NCBI GenBank assembly: GCA_016281115.1
Contig: JAEEHZ010000239.1
Coordinates: 1-50,403, forward strand
From: Clostridiaceae bacterium
Lineage (GTDB): Bacteria; Bacillota; Clostridia; Oscillospirales; Acutalibacteraceae
DNA length: 50,403 nucleotides
Reading direction: 5' to 3'
The notes under the pieces were generated by a model that had not been told where the DNA came from, made no database searches, and saw nothing but the letters and a program-made list of their open reading frames with translations. Below, piece after piece: positions 33,676 through 40,940 of the stretch; within the stretch, counting starts at the first letter, position 1, and each line of letters begins with the position of its first letter. A program made the position numbers and the translations under genes.

Positions 33676-33807
33676 TTATTTAGATTTACTGTAATCAAAT
33701 AGTATTGAGCTGCATCGCTCTCCATCTGATGGAAGGCCGATCTTTTCTGGGAATTTCTTTAGGATTTCTAAATTTGGCGGTTGGTTGGATGTGTTAATGT
33801 GTGACAA
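33676..33807 (-). CDS. possible 43-residue peptide upstream of the reverse transcriptase
   Basis: An in-frame TTG-initiated ORF, SHINTSNQPPNLEILKKFPE onward, ending FDYSKSK just before the RT ribosome site. The composition is protein-like, but there is no clear ribosome site for the TTG. It may be a small partner of the RT, a leader peptide or chance. Confidence 0.3.
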   Translation of the reverse strand: MSHINTSNQPPNLEILKKFPEKIGLPSDGERCSSILFDYSKSK

Positions 33808-33898
33808 TTGCGTTTATGTCTATATTAAATTCGATTGTTCTGGTGGCAGCATTATTTGCATCCTGGTGCTGGTTATTCTTTTTCCCGTCAAATTGTTA

Positions 33899-33931
33899 CT
33901 TCCGCCTTCGGCAAGAAGCTACCGTTAGGTA
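33899..33931 (-). repeat. hairpin element, copy 2, leader of the reverse transcriptase
   Basis: Minus strand: TACC-TAAC-GGTA (33920-33931), then CTTCTTGCC-GAA-GGCGGAAG (33899-33918), then TAAC. Compared with the other copies several stem positions differ on both sides while pairing is kept. It lies 236 bases upstream of the RT start. Confidence 0.65.
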
Positions 33932-33951
33932 AATAACATTACAGTATTTTT

Positions 33952-34395
33952 TTATATTTTTTTAGATCTTAAACTTTTATTAATTCTTTCTTGCAGGCGT
34001 ATTGGTTTTCCTTTACGCATATCAGTTTGCCCGGGTTTTATGCGAGTGTTTAGTCCCGACGTCATTAAGCGCTCCGGCATATGGTTTAATAACGCATGCG
34101 TTTTCATCTCAGCAGAATACGCCTCTGATGTAGTTTTACAACGCCGACATAATCCGAATTTTTCTTTATAATTATCTATAGTCATGCTATGACTTTCTTT
34201 GACGTGAGAGCCCAGGCGTTTATATGCTCTGCCACAAATATGGCATACTACATACCCACGATAATCTTTAACAATTACACCGTCGGGCGGAAGATCGTTC
34301 ATTTCTCCCCCGGTTTTTAGATACCTATAACAAGCCTGACATCTGGATCCATATGGGCGTCCGCGGATTACATCTCCGCAAAAGGAACATGTCAT
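33952..34395 (-). CDS. ROS/MucR-like zinc-finger protein
   Basis: A 147-residue protein with an N-terminal CSFCG...CQACY zinc motif and a central segment VCHICGRAYKRLGSHVKESH followed by MTIDNYKEKFGL, which matches the ROS/MucR zinc-finger (C-x2-C...H-x3-5-H) and its downstream helix. The C-terminus is basic. It is likely a DNA-binding regulator or recruitment factor of the element. It overlaps the upstream gene as ATGA. Confidence 0.7.
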   Translation of the reverse strand: MTCSFCGDVIRGRPYGSRCQACYRYLKTGGEMNDLPPDGVIVKDYRGYVVCHICGRAYKRLGSHVKESHSMTIDNYKEKFGLCRRCKTTSEAYSAEMKTHALLNHMPERLMTSGLNTRIKPGQTDMRKGKPIRLQERINKSLRSKKI

Positions 34396-34577
34396 ATTAC
34401 CGCCCCCTCCCAACAACCATCTACAGAGACGTCTGCTAGATTAGATATCAAATCATCCGCATCTACCTCGTCAAACATTTTAAGCGCCATGTCGCATGCT
34501 TCGTCTTCTGAGTCGGCGTCGATTTTAAAATTCCACGATCCTTCGTAGTGTACAGCAACATTGTAAAACATAGTCAT
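34392..34577 (-). CDS. DpnD/PcfM-like small protein
   Basis: A 61-residue protein, FYNVAVHYEGSWNFKIDADS then EDEACDMALKMFDEVDADDL, resembling the DpnD-PcfM family of small proteins in mobile elements and phages; function unknown. It is coupled by ATGA overlaps to both neighbours. Confidence 0.6.
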   Translation of the reverse strand: MTMFYNVAVHYEGSWNFKIDADSEDEACDMALKMFDEVDADDLISNLADVSVDGCWEGAVI

Positions 34578-34780
34578 TCTCCTTTCTTTGTTTTGTTATC
34601 AAGTAAATTTATATTATCGGTTTGGCGTGCAAGTTTTACAGCCAATGTAATAATTGATTCAATCATTCTATCCGTATAAGCACACTCATTTCCGAAATTG
34701 TTTGTGTAGTCGATATATGCACGTGACTCAGACATGATACCAGAGACGCAACTACGTATTTTTATTTCTTTGGTTGTCAT
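34574..34780 (-). CDS. hypothetical protein
   Basis: A 68-residue protein starting MTTKEIKIRSCVSG behind AAAGGAG. It has no recognised domain and is mostly helical by composition. It overlaps the end of the LRR gene upstream by 29 bases and the next gene by ATGA. Confidence 0.5.
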   Translation of the reverse strand: MTTKEIKIRSCVSGIMSESRAYIDYTNNFGNECAYTDRMIESIITLAVKLARQTDNINLLDNKTKKGE

Positions 34781-35441
34781 TTTTTCGACTCCTTTCATTG
34801 TTTTTGCTTGCTAACTCTGCAAGTTCAGATATTGTCAATTCTCTTATAAATGTTATCTCTGTTCCGACGCATTTGCTATCGTGTTTATTTTCATTTGTAA
34901 CGCCTTTCAAAGCCACCTCGAAAAGACGAATATCTTTATCAATTTTTCCGTTGTAATAATTGAATACGTCTAACGGTGACCTGCAAGCGTGAAAACCACA
35001 TTCACATAATTGCGCTTTATCGATTTTGTAAGTCTTAACAAGTTCATATTGAAATCCTTGACATTGCATATCACCATTCGTTGCTTTAAAGTAGCGGTCT
35101 TTGTAAGTTTTAAGGCTGCTGCAATTGTAGAATACTCTGCCTCCGATGCTCGTCACACTGTCGGGAATAGTTATGTTTGCAAGACTGTAGCAGTTATTGA
35201 ACGCATATTTTCCTATGCTCGTCACACTATTGCCAATTATAGCATTTGTAAGGCTACTACAATTATCGAACACACAGTTCCCGATGCTCGTCACACTGTC
35301 GCCAATTATTATGCTTGTAAGATTACTACAACCATAGAACGCCCAGTCTTTTATACTTGTAACGCTGTTTGGAATAACCACCTTTGTACCTCTTCCGTTG
35401 TATTTAATCAATGTTCCATTTTCGATTTCAAATTCTTTCAT
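34752..35441 (-). CDS. BspA-type LRR protein with GFHAC domain (copy 2)
   Basis: A 229-residue protein, the longest of the four paralogs, with about four LRR_5 repeats (SVTSIGNCVFDNCSSLTNA type) before the shared KATNGDMQCQGFQYELVKTY...CGFHACRSPLDVFNYY domain. The extreme C-terminus (NNERSRKNDNQRNKNT) is a basic extension not seen in the others and overlaps the next gene. GAGGAGG precedes the start. Confidence 0.72.
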   Translation of the reverse strand: MKEFEIENGTLIKYNGRGTKVVIPNSVTSIKDWAFYGCSNLTSIIIGDSVTSIGNCVFDNCSSLTNAIIGNSVTSIGKYAFNNCYSLANITIPDSVTSIGGRVFYNCSSLKTYKDRYFKATNGDMQCQGFQYELVKTYKIDKAQLCECGFHACRSPLDVFNYYNGKIDKDIRLFEVALKGVTNENKHDSKCVGTEITFIRELTISELAELASKNNERSRKNDNQRNKNT

Positions 35442-35455
35442 TTGTTAATTCCTCC

Positions 35456-36040
35456 TCATTTTTCGCTTGCTAATCTCGCAAGTTCCGATATTGTCAACTC
35501 TCGCAAAAATGTTATCTCTGTTCCAACACATTTTCTATCACCGAAGTGGTTTTCCTCTGTTACGCCTTTGAGTTCAACCTCGAATAACCGTACATCTTTG
35601 CCAAGTTCACCGTAATAATGATTGAACACATCTAACGGACTGCGGCACGCGTGAAAACCATACTCGCATAGTTTTGCTTTGTCGGTTTTATAAGTTTTCC
35701 CGAGTTCATACTGAAAATCTCGACAACGCATGTTTCCGTCCGTTGCTTTGAAATAGCGGTCTTTATAAGTTTTAAGGCTTTCGCAAGCGTAGAACGCACC
35801 GCCTCCTATACCTGTTACGCTATCGGGAATATTTATACTCGTAAGACTGCTACAACTATCGAAAGCATAATGTCCTATGCTCGTAACACTATCGGGGATA
35901 GTTATGCTCGTAAGATTTATGCAACCGTCGAAAGCACAATTACCAATGCTCGTAATCCCGTCTGGGATTTTTACATTTGTATTTTTGTCTGTATATTTAA
36001 TTAAAACTCCGTCTTTAATAACAAAATCTTTGTTTTTCAT
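35456..36040 (-). CDS. BspA-type LRR protein with GFHAC domain (copy 3)
   Basis: A 194-residue paralog with three LRR_5 repeats and the shared domain KATDGNMRCRDFQYELGKTY then CEYGFHACRSPLDVFNHYYG. It lies 14 bases upstream of copy 2, so the pair is a tandem duplication. GAGG precedes the ATG. Confidence 0.73.
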   Translation of the reverse strand: MKNKDFVIKDGVLIKYTDKNTNVKIPDGITSIGNCAFDGCINLTSITIPDSVTSIGHYAFDSCSSLTSINIPDSVTGIGGGAFYACESLKTYKDRYFKATDGNMRCRDFQYELGKTYKTDKAKLCEYGFHACRSPLDVFNHYYGELGKDVRLFEVELKGVTEENHFGDRKCVGTEITFLRELTISELARLASEK

Positions 36041-36091
36041 AATTAAAACCTCAAACCGTTTACGGCGTTCTGCAACCGCTCTGTATTCGTC

Positions 36092-36187
36092 TTAATGTGT
36101 CTTGAAGTCGTTGAAGTGAATTTTCTTTCTCTCTTCGTCAGTTTCAATTCCTACCACCGTTTTTTCGAGATAGTCATCAATAGTCAT
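36092..36187 (-). CDS. 31-residue acidic peptide
   Basis: A short ORF, MTIDDYLEKTVVGIETDEER then KKIHFNDFKTH. Its ATG overlaps the stop of the preceding tiny gene (ATGA) and has GAGG just upstream. Coupling and the ribosome site are the only support; function unknown. Confidence 0.5.
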   Translation of the reverse strand: MTIDDYLEKTVVGIETDEERKKIHFNDFKTH

Positions 36188-36300
36188 TCCTCTTGATCTA
36201 ACTCGATTGTAGCTCCGCATGAGTTTGCAAACAACATAAATTTTATAAACTCAGGTATACTCATCTTTTTAACTTCTTTTAATGATAAGATTATTTTCAT
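36184..36300 (-). CDS. 38-residue small protein
   Basis: MKIILSLKEVKKMSIPEFIK, then FMLFANSCGATIELDQEE, with GAGGTG seven bases before the ATG and translational coupling to the next tiny gene. A partly hydrophobic centre. No family recognised. Confidence 0.5.
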   Translation of the reverse strand: MKIILSLKEVKKMSIPEFIKFMLFANSCGATIELDQEE

Positions 36301-36344
36301 AAAATCACCTCAAAACCACGCTATTAAGTTCTTCATTTTTATAA

Positions 36345-36462
36345 TGGAGCCGACGGCAAGAATCGAACTTGCACCGCGTCTTTTCACCGTTACATATTTA
36401 CTTCTAATACTAACCAGCTTCTCGCGCTTCCTCGCTCAATCTACCTTTAATTGTACGTCGGC
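36345..36462 (-). tRNA. tRNA-like element with non-canonical anticodon region
   Basis: Minus strand, 118 bases. A perfect 7-bp acceptor (GCCGACG/CGTCGGC) with 3' TCCA, a perfect T-arm GCAAG-TTCGATT-CTTGC and a D-arm CAAT-TAAAGGTAG-ATTG are all present. The segment between D- and T-arms is 64 bases long and I cannot fold it into a normal anticodon arm; a weak AGC/GCT stem with loop GCGAGAA is the closest. It could be a decayed tRNA, one with an insertion, or a mimic. Confidence 0.5.
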
Positions 36463-36496
36463 AAAAAAAAGGCGGCTTAAGAATTATCTTAAGCCG
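36463..36496 (-). terminator. terminator between the two tRNA-like elements
   Basis: Minus strand CGGCTTAAG-ATAATT-CTTAAGCCG (perfect 9 bp), then CC and eight T, immediately before the second tRNA-like element. Confidence 0.8.
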
Positions 36497-36537
36497 TAGG
36501 AGAAAAACTTGAGCATCATAACGACACTCCCAAGTAG

Positions 36538-36671
36538 CAGTAATGCGGGCGTGGATTTGCACCACGCATAGCAACCATCAGCATCCGTCGCAGTCGCCGC
36601 GTCCCTGTCCATTTTAAGCCCCGGTCATGGGCTACGGATTTCACACGTCTACCTATTCCGTCACCGCATTA
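36538..36671 (-). tRNA. tRNA-Leu-like element with expanded centre
   Basis: Minus strand, about 134 bases. An 8-bp perfect acceptor (TAATGCGG/CCGCATTA), a Leu-like D region (TGACGGAATAGGTAGAC) and a 6-bp T-stem with a 7-base loop TGCAAAT (unusual G at position 55). The centre contains a CTTAAAA that resembles a Leu(UAA) loop without a matching stem, a clean 5-bp/7-base hairpin AGCCC-ATGACCG-GGGCT and an ATCCGT/ACGGAT pair. No CCA is encoded. It is not a standard tRNA and may be a decayed or interrupted one. Confidence 0.45.
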
Positions 36672-36695
36672 TAAAACCTTAATTTTATATTATTT

Positions 36696-37205
36696 TTAAA
36701 GTAAAATATACATACCATCAGGTATGTTTATATTAAGCTCATTTAAATATATAGGAATGGGACAATATTTACCGAGATTATAATGAGTATAATATTCCAT
36801 CATTTCGCTTTCAGTACAATCTCTTATAGCCTGATTATATTGATAATCAAATTTTGCTTCAAAAAAGTCATCAACTCCGACATCGAGGACTGATTCAAGA
36901 CTCGCGATGAGATTTGTATATTCCGCAAAATGATATTCGTTAATTTTATCATATATATTCGGCGCATAATACCCACGTGCAAAGAAATGGATATATTTTT
37001 TTTCGTCAATATCTGTAAAAATATCAACTATAAATTTATTTTCCAAGTCAAGAATATTTAATTGAGGAATTCTTTGCTTGGCTTTTGAGATTAAACGGCT
37101 ATTGTCGCCTCTGAGAAAACACGCGAGTCTTCCAGTGTCGTCATCGTATCGAAAATGCGGACAATCATAACAATCACAGGGCTCTTTGTAACATATATTT
37201 GCCAT
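36696..37205 (-). CDS. hypothetical protein with N-terminal Cys cluster
   Basis: A 169-residue protein beginning MANICYKEPCDCYDCPHFRY, with four or five Cys near the N-terminus followed by a mixed alpha/beta body. The Cys spacing could bind zinc or an iron-sulfur cluster. Not recognised. It is the first minus-strand gene to the right of the tRNA-like elements. The ATG at 37205 follows GAGGTGG. Confidence 0.5.
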   Translation of the reverse strand: MANICYKEPCDCYDCPHFRYDDDTGRLACFLRGDNSRLISKAKQRIPQLNILDLENKFIVDIFTDIDEKKYIHFFARGYYAPNIYDKINEYHFAEYTNLIASLESVLDVGVDDFFEAKFDYQYNQAIRDCTESEMMEYYTHYNLGKYCPIPIYLNELNINIPDGMYILL

Positions 37206-37207
37206 AT

Positions 37208-37396
37208 TTACCACCTCGTTAACACTGTTTGGTGTATAAAATTTATTTCATAAACTTCTTCTCCGGTAGACCCGCAATCTTCACAACGCCATGCGTAACA
37301 AACTCCCCCGTCACAATCTTTAACATGCCCGTAATCTAAACTATTACTATGACACACCGGACACTCGCCAGCAAATCCGTCAATATACTCATTCAT
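37208..37396 (-). CDS. small zinc-ribbon protein
   Basis: A 62-residue protein, MNEYIDGFAGECPVCHSNSL then DCDGGVCYAWRCEDCGSTG, with two CxxC pairs forming a zinc ribbon. AAAGGA precedes the ATG; a longer frame upstream lacks a ribosome site. Function unknown. Confidence 0.6.
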   Translation of the reverse strand: MNEYIDGFAGECPVCHSNSLDYGHVKDCDGGVCYAWRCEDCGSTGEEVYEINFIHQTVLTRW

Positions 37397-37400
37397 ATAA

Positions 37401-37751
37401 TTATCCTTTCTGTTTGTGTGAGAAAAACTCACGAAAATTAAGCCATTTTTCTTCCATAATATTTCCAATCTCGTCTATCGAGTCGCCCCATCCTCCGGCT
37501 TTTACGCGAATGTATTTTCCGGGAAGATTTTCCCATTTATCTACGCCGACAACATCAAGTATTTTTGATATAATTTCCATACTCTCGGGGCGAAACACGC
37601 GAGTATTTGCTATTTTATCAAACTCATCAAGAGCATATCCGCCAATATAGCACTCGCAGTTCCCTAAATTTACACCAATATAAAATGTAAAAATCCCATG
37701 GTCTTCGCGTCCGAGCATTACATCTGTGATTATTGCGTTTCTAATTTCCAT
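37401..37751 (-). CDS. conserved phage protein, unknown function
   Basis: A 116-residue protein, MEIRNAIITDVMLGREDHGI...YIGGYALDEFDK...LDVVGVDKWENLPGKYIRVK. This family (ligand-like GGYALD and VGVDKWEDLPGKYIRV motifs) is common in gut Firmicute phages and mobile elements but has no assigned role. Independent small gene of the operon. Confidence 0.6.
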   Translation of the reverse strand: MEIRNAIITDVMLGREDHGIFTFYIGVNLGNCECYIGGYALDEFDKIANTRVFRPESMEIISKILDVVGVDKWENLPGKYIRVKAGGWGDSIDEIGNIMEEKWLNFREFFSHKQKG

Positions 37752-37779
37752 TAATTTGTTTTCACCGCCCCATAATTAT

Positions 37780-37992
37780 TTAGCCTAAGATAATCGTATC
37801 GCTCTTTGAGTTGTGATTGGAGTCATAGATTAAATCAATATAATCGTCGTCTAAGGGCGAAAGACCGTAAAACAAACCGTGAAATCCGTTTCCCTCGTTA
37901 TCATCACTCACGACAATATACTTATTTCCATCGCCGTCTTTAATTGCGTTTTTACATATTTCATATAATTCTTTAACGGTTATCTGGTTCAT
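37780..37992 (-). CDS. small conserved phage protein
   Basis: A 70-residue acidic protein starting MNQITVKELYEICKNAIKDG, with a Lys-Tyr-Ile-Val-Val beta core. Similar short proteins occur beside zinc-ribbon genes in phages. No function known. Confidence 0.55.
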   Translation of the reverse strand: MNQITVKELYEICKNAIKDGDGNKYIVVSDDNEGNGFHGLFYGLSPLDDDYIDLIYDSNHNSKSDTIILG

Positions 37993-38008
37993 TTATTATC
38001 AACTCCTA

Positions 38009-38263
38009 TTATTCTAACATCATTTCTATCAATATATTTTGAGTCTCCGCGTCAGATATAATTTGACTTAAAATGTATTCAGGATTCTCTCCGGACTCAA
38101 TACCGTCTTCAATAAATTCTCCGATAGCCTCTTTAAATCTGTTTAAAGTGATTGACTTTTTCGGTAACAATTCATCGTTTATAATAGTCATATTAAGGCA
38201 CTTTGCTATTTCATCAAACGAGTGTCCTGAATTTTTAAGATATCTTTCAATATCAATATTCAT
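38009..38263 (-). CDS. hypothetical protein
   Basis: An 84-residue, largely helical acidic protein (MNIDIERYLKNSGHSFDEIA ...). Not recognised. Seventeen bases upstream of the previous gene's start. Confidence 0.45.
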   Translation of the reverse strand: MNIDIERYLKNSGHSFDEIAKCLNMTIINDELLPKKSITLNRFKEAIGEFIEDGIESGENPEYILSQIISDAETQNILIEMMLE

Positions 38264-38282
38264 TCTATCTCACCACCATATT

Positions 38283-38498
38283 CTAATATTCTCCGATATA
38301 TCTTCCCGTGTTATTATACACGCCATCCTCTCGTAACACCCTTGTGCAACCCCACTCCTCTATCTGGAGAATCCCCGATGTGGATTTTGAGTCGCCGGTA
38401 GTCATTATTCCAAGTATTCCATAATACGGGCAGCTATTTCGATAACAATTGTCAAAGTTATTCCAAGGACATTTTAGCAAAATATTTTCATTTTTCAT
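38283..38498 (-). CDS. hypothetical Cys-rich protein
   Basis: A 71-residue protein with LKCPWNNFDNCYRNSCPYYG, three Cys in a short N-terminal window, and a fourth (GCTRVL) later; a metal site is possible. AAGGAGG precedes the ATG. Just upstream (38,503-38,600) another frame encodes a Cys-containing stretch GHKQCGCLSTCMRVRD without a start codon, perhaps a frameshifted remnant. Confidence 0.5.
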   Translation of the reverse strand: MKNENILLKCPWNNFDNCYRNSCPYYGILGIMTTGDSKSTSGILQIEEWGCTRVLREDGVYNNTGRYIGEY

Positions 38499-38630
38499 TT
38501 TCTGACCTCCTTATATCCATTGGTATATCTCTCACTCTCATACAAGTCGACAAACATCCACATTGTTTATGTCCGTATATTATAGTTCCATTCTTCTTTT
38601 GTCATCAAAACACCTCGTTTAAATCATTTT

Positions 38631-38927
38631 TTATATATCTGACGACACTATAGACAAGTCTCCGCCACCGTACCCACGTTCTTTAACTATATCAAAGAGT
38701 GTCATTTCCGGTTTAATAATTCCATGGAACAATAACGCCCCCGGATACTCGGTAAAAATCCCAACAAGACAAATATCTTTTTTTATCCACATATCATATA
38801 CATGGTATGGTAAAAGATACGACAACACATCTTTTATCTCTGAGCCCTCGGAGAAACCGTAAACATCTGAAATTTTACACGAAGCGCGTATATCCATAGT
38901 ATCTTTGTAAGTAATTGTAAGATTCAT
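38631..38927 (-). CDS. hypothetical protein of the ubiquitin-like locus
   Basis: A 98-residue protein, MNLTITYKDTMDIRASCKIS..., predicted alpha/beta. Its ATG overlaps the previous gene's stop (ATGA), so it is co-translated with the left part of the E1/JAMM operon. No family recognised. Confidence 0.5.
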   Translation of the reverse strand: MNLTITYKDTMDIRASCKISDVYGFSEGSEIKDVLSYLLPYHVYDMWIKKDICLVGIFTEYPGALLFHGIIKPEMTLFDIVKERGYGGGDLSIVSSDI

Positions 38928-39361
38928 TTTTCATACCTCTCTTTATATAGCAGTGGATTTTGTAAATAAACCGAACACATTTCATATGCGGTATAAAGAT
39001 GGTGCATCGCCTTTGAGGGAATGTTGGAATAATCCATATCGAGCCATTGTCCTATGACCCCGGTAACATCTTCGCAATACAGGTTATCACGCAAAGGAAG
39101 TGGTATTTGCTGCGTCAGCTCTTGAATGCGCAATGTTATATGATCGGTGGCATAAAACCCCTCAACGCCGGCTTCAAAACATCCGTCCGAGTCTTCGAAT
39201 ATTTTATAATTACATGACAACGCGTCCTCTCTTTCCGAGGTTTTTACTCTTTGCTTAAATGCTTTCAGAGCCTCTTTATAATCGCGATAGACGCCTAATA
39301 TTTCATCTCCGGATTCGCCATCTATACACCACTCTGATCTTATTACATATTGTTTATTCAT
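38924..39361 (-). CDS. hypothetical protein of the ubiquitin-like locus
   Basis: A 145-residue protein starting MNKQYVIRSEWCIDGESGDE with alternating charged and hydrophobic residues, not recognised. It lies between the E1-proximal gene and a small acidic gene, coupled by overlap to the latter. Confidence 0.5.
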   Translation of the reverse strand: MNKQYVIRSEWCIDGESGDEILGVYRDYKEALKAFKQRVKTSEREDALSCNYKIFEDSDGCFEAGVEGFYATDHITLRIQELTQQIPLPLRDNLYCEDVTGVIGQWLDMDYSNIPSKAMHHLYTAYEMCSVYLQNPLLYKERYEK

Positions 39362-39366
39362 ATAAT

Positions 39367-39687
39367 TTACCCCATATTTCGATTTTTGGTTTTTGCAAGC
39401 AGTTCAACAATCGTTGAACTGGTATAATTTACACCCTCTATTAAGTCTCGCCAGTCGACATCAAGAAAACCATCGCATTCTTCAATTGTCGGCGACATCA
39501 TCATAGAGTATTCTCCGTTATCATATACTGTCAAAGATATACACATACACAGCACGTTTCCATACTCGGATTCCGGCTCAAACTCTACTTCATCCATGCT
39601 TTTGGGGTAAGTAAAATAATAAACGTGAGCAGAAAAATCCGGCTCATAAAACCCCTCTTCATATATACACTTACTTGCATCTATCAT
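39367..39687 (-). CDS. hypothetical acidic protein next to the E1-like gene
   Basis: About 106 residues. Start chosen at 39687 (MIDASKCIYEEGFYE) after GAGG; the frame extends 16 codons upstream. The middle (LCMCISLTVYDNGEYSMMMS) is beta-like and includes two close Cys. Its position 13 bases downstream of the E1-like gene suggests a partner in the same pathway, but I cannot assign a fold. Confidence 0.5.
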   Translation of the reverse strand: MIDASKCIYEEGFYEPDFSAHVYYFTYPKSMDEVEFEPESEYGNVLCMCISLTVYDNGEYSMMMSPTIEECDGFLDVDWRDLIEGVNYTSSTIVELLAKTKNRNMG

Positions 39688-39700
39688 CCTGCGCACCTCT

Positions 39701-40372
39701 TTAAAATACATCAAGCATTCCGTGAAAACCGTCAATTTGCGTGAACTTCCAGATACCGTTTCCTTTTACAAAATTGATATAATTATTTACTCCAAGCGCG
39801 CATATAAGCCGCACCGTTGTCGCTACCCCGAGCGTCACTCCGCAAGCCGATACCGGAGTTTCTTCCGCCGCTTCTTCGTGTGAAAATTGCATAGATTTTA
39901 ACAAATCCTGTTTCATTTTATAATCGCTCCAGTCCGCCGCATAATGCTGTGCGGATTCAAGTAAAGTTCTGAAATCAAATACCGCTTTTACATACGGACT
40001 GTCCATATGTTTTTCCACGATACTTCTCCGCAATTCAATATTATCTACCGCTATAAAAATATATCCCGACATTAATTTGCCCTGCCACCCCTCGGGTTTA
40101 AGTTCAATTTCGTCTGCGATTTCCGGATTAATATCTATAAGAATGTCTTTTAACGCATCAACTTTTAATTTACCTATATCCTGCTGGCGAAACATCTGGT
40201 TACAAATATTATGAGCTTCAACTTTATCAAAGTCCCACAGCGTCATTTTTGTTATACCGCATCTCGCTAAATTTTCTGCAAGTGTAGAACCCACAGAGCC
40301 ACAACCAACAATATGAATGCGGGATGTGTCTTTTTCCGGCTGGAAAAATTCATAAGACTTGCTTAAATCCAT
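39701..40372 (-). CDS. ThiF/E1-like ubiquitin-activating-type enzyme
   Basis: A 223-residue single-domain ThiF-fold protein: nucleotide motif IHIVGCGSVGSTLAENLA, the LWDFDKVEAHNICNQMF strand-helix with the Asp and Arg/Asn region, and a candidate catalytic Cys in ETPVSACGVTLG. It would adenylate the C-terminus of a ubiquitin-like protein and may form a thioester (family knowledge). It lies in one cluster with a JAMM protease, a probable E2 and a ubiquitin-like protein. Confidence 0.85.
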   Translation of the reverse strand: MDLSKSYEFFQPEKDTSRIHIVGCGSVGSTLAENLARCGITKMTLWDFDKVEAHNICNQMFRQQDIGKLKVDALKDILIDINPEIADEIELKPEGWQGKLMSGYIFIAVDNIELRRSIVEKHMDSPYVKAVFDFRTLLESAQHYAADWSDYKMKQDLLKSMQFSHEEAAEETPVSACGVTLGVATTVRLICALGVNNYINFVKGNGIWKFTQIDGFHGMLDVF

Positions 40373-40374
40373 AA

Positions 40375-40926
40375 TTACACCTCTTCGCGCATTTGCATTA
40401 TTGTTATATCTTCAATACTGATATTACCAGTATCAGAATCATCCTCATCACCAATATGCTGAATTGCATCACTGCAAGACGTAAATAACTCATCAAACGA
40501 TAAGCTTTCTTCTTCTGCACAAATTTCATCTTCGATGTTTATATCGCCATCCGGATCTTCTTCTTCGAGTGATTCCGGATTTTCTCCTTCGTCATCTTCC
40601 CATATATCGTTGTCGTCACACCATTCAAGCACTGCATCGCATTTTGCGTCATAATCATCACCATCTGCGCCTCGCCACGTGCCGTCGTAATCATCTCTTA
40701 TGTAATAATCACATCCCTCTGGTAAGTCGTTAAGCCAGTCACGGATCTCCTGCCAACTTTCATCCCGAAGAAGATCTTCTATTTCTTGCTCAATTGATTC
40801 TGAATAACTATCAGCAGTCCAAACGTCGTCAACATAGTCATCGCAACCGTTTTCATTACAAAAGTCTATTAAATCGTACCAATCCCAATCGTTATACGCA
40901 ACATCAACAAATTCTTCTCTTGTCAT
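40375..40926 (-). CDS. highly acidic hypothetical protein
   Basis: A 183-residue protein with an exceptionally acidic composition (roughly 40% Asp plus Glu) and many Trp/Tyr in the first half (YNDWDWYDLIDF). It may be intrinsically disordered or a DNA mimic; that is speculation from composition. It lies between the E1-like and JAMM genes, each within 15 bases, so it belongs to the same operon. Confidence 0.55.
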   Translation of the reverse strand: MTREEFVDVAYNDWDWYDLIDFCNENGCDDYVDDVWTADSYSESIEQEIEDLLRDESWQEIRDWLNDLPEGCDYYIRDDYDGTWRGADGDDYDAKCDAVLEWCDDNDIWEDDEGENPESLEEEDPDGDINIEDEICAEEESLSFDELFTSCSDAIQHIGDEDDSDTGNISIEDITIMQMREEV

Positions 40927-40940
40927 TTAAATTAACCTCC

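Noticed and set aside
30408..36040. CRISPR array suggested by repeated segments
   Set aside because: The repetition is due to LRR-encoding repeats in coding frames; spacing and sequence vary as protein repeats, not as identical repeats with unique spacers.
36538..36671. tRNA-Sec
   Set aside because: The 8-bp acceptor is reminiscent, but there is no UCA anticodon arm and no selenoprotein gene was noticed.
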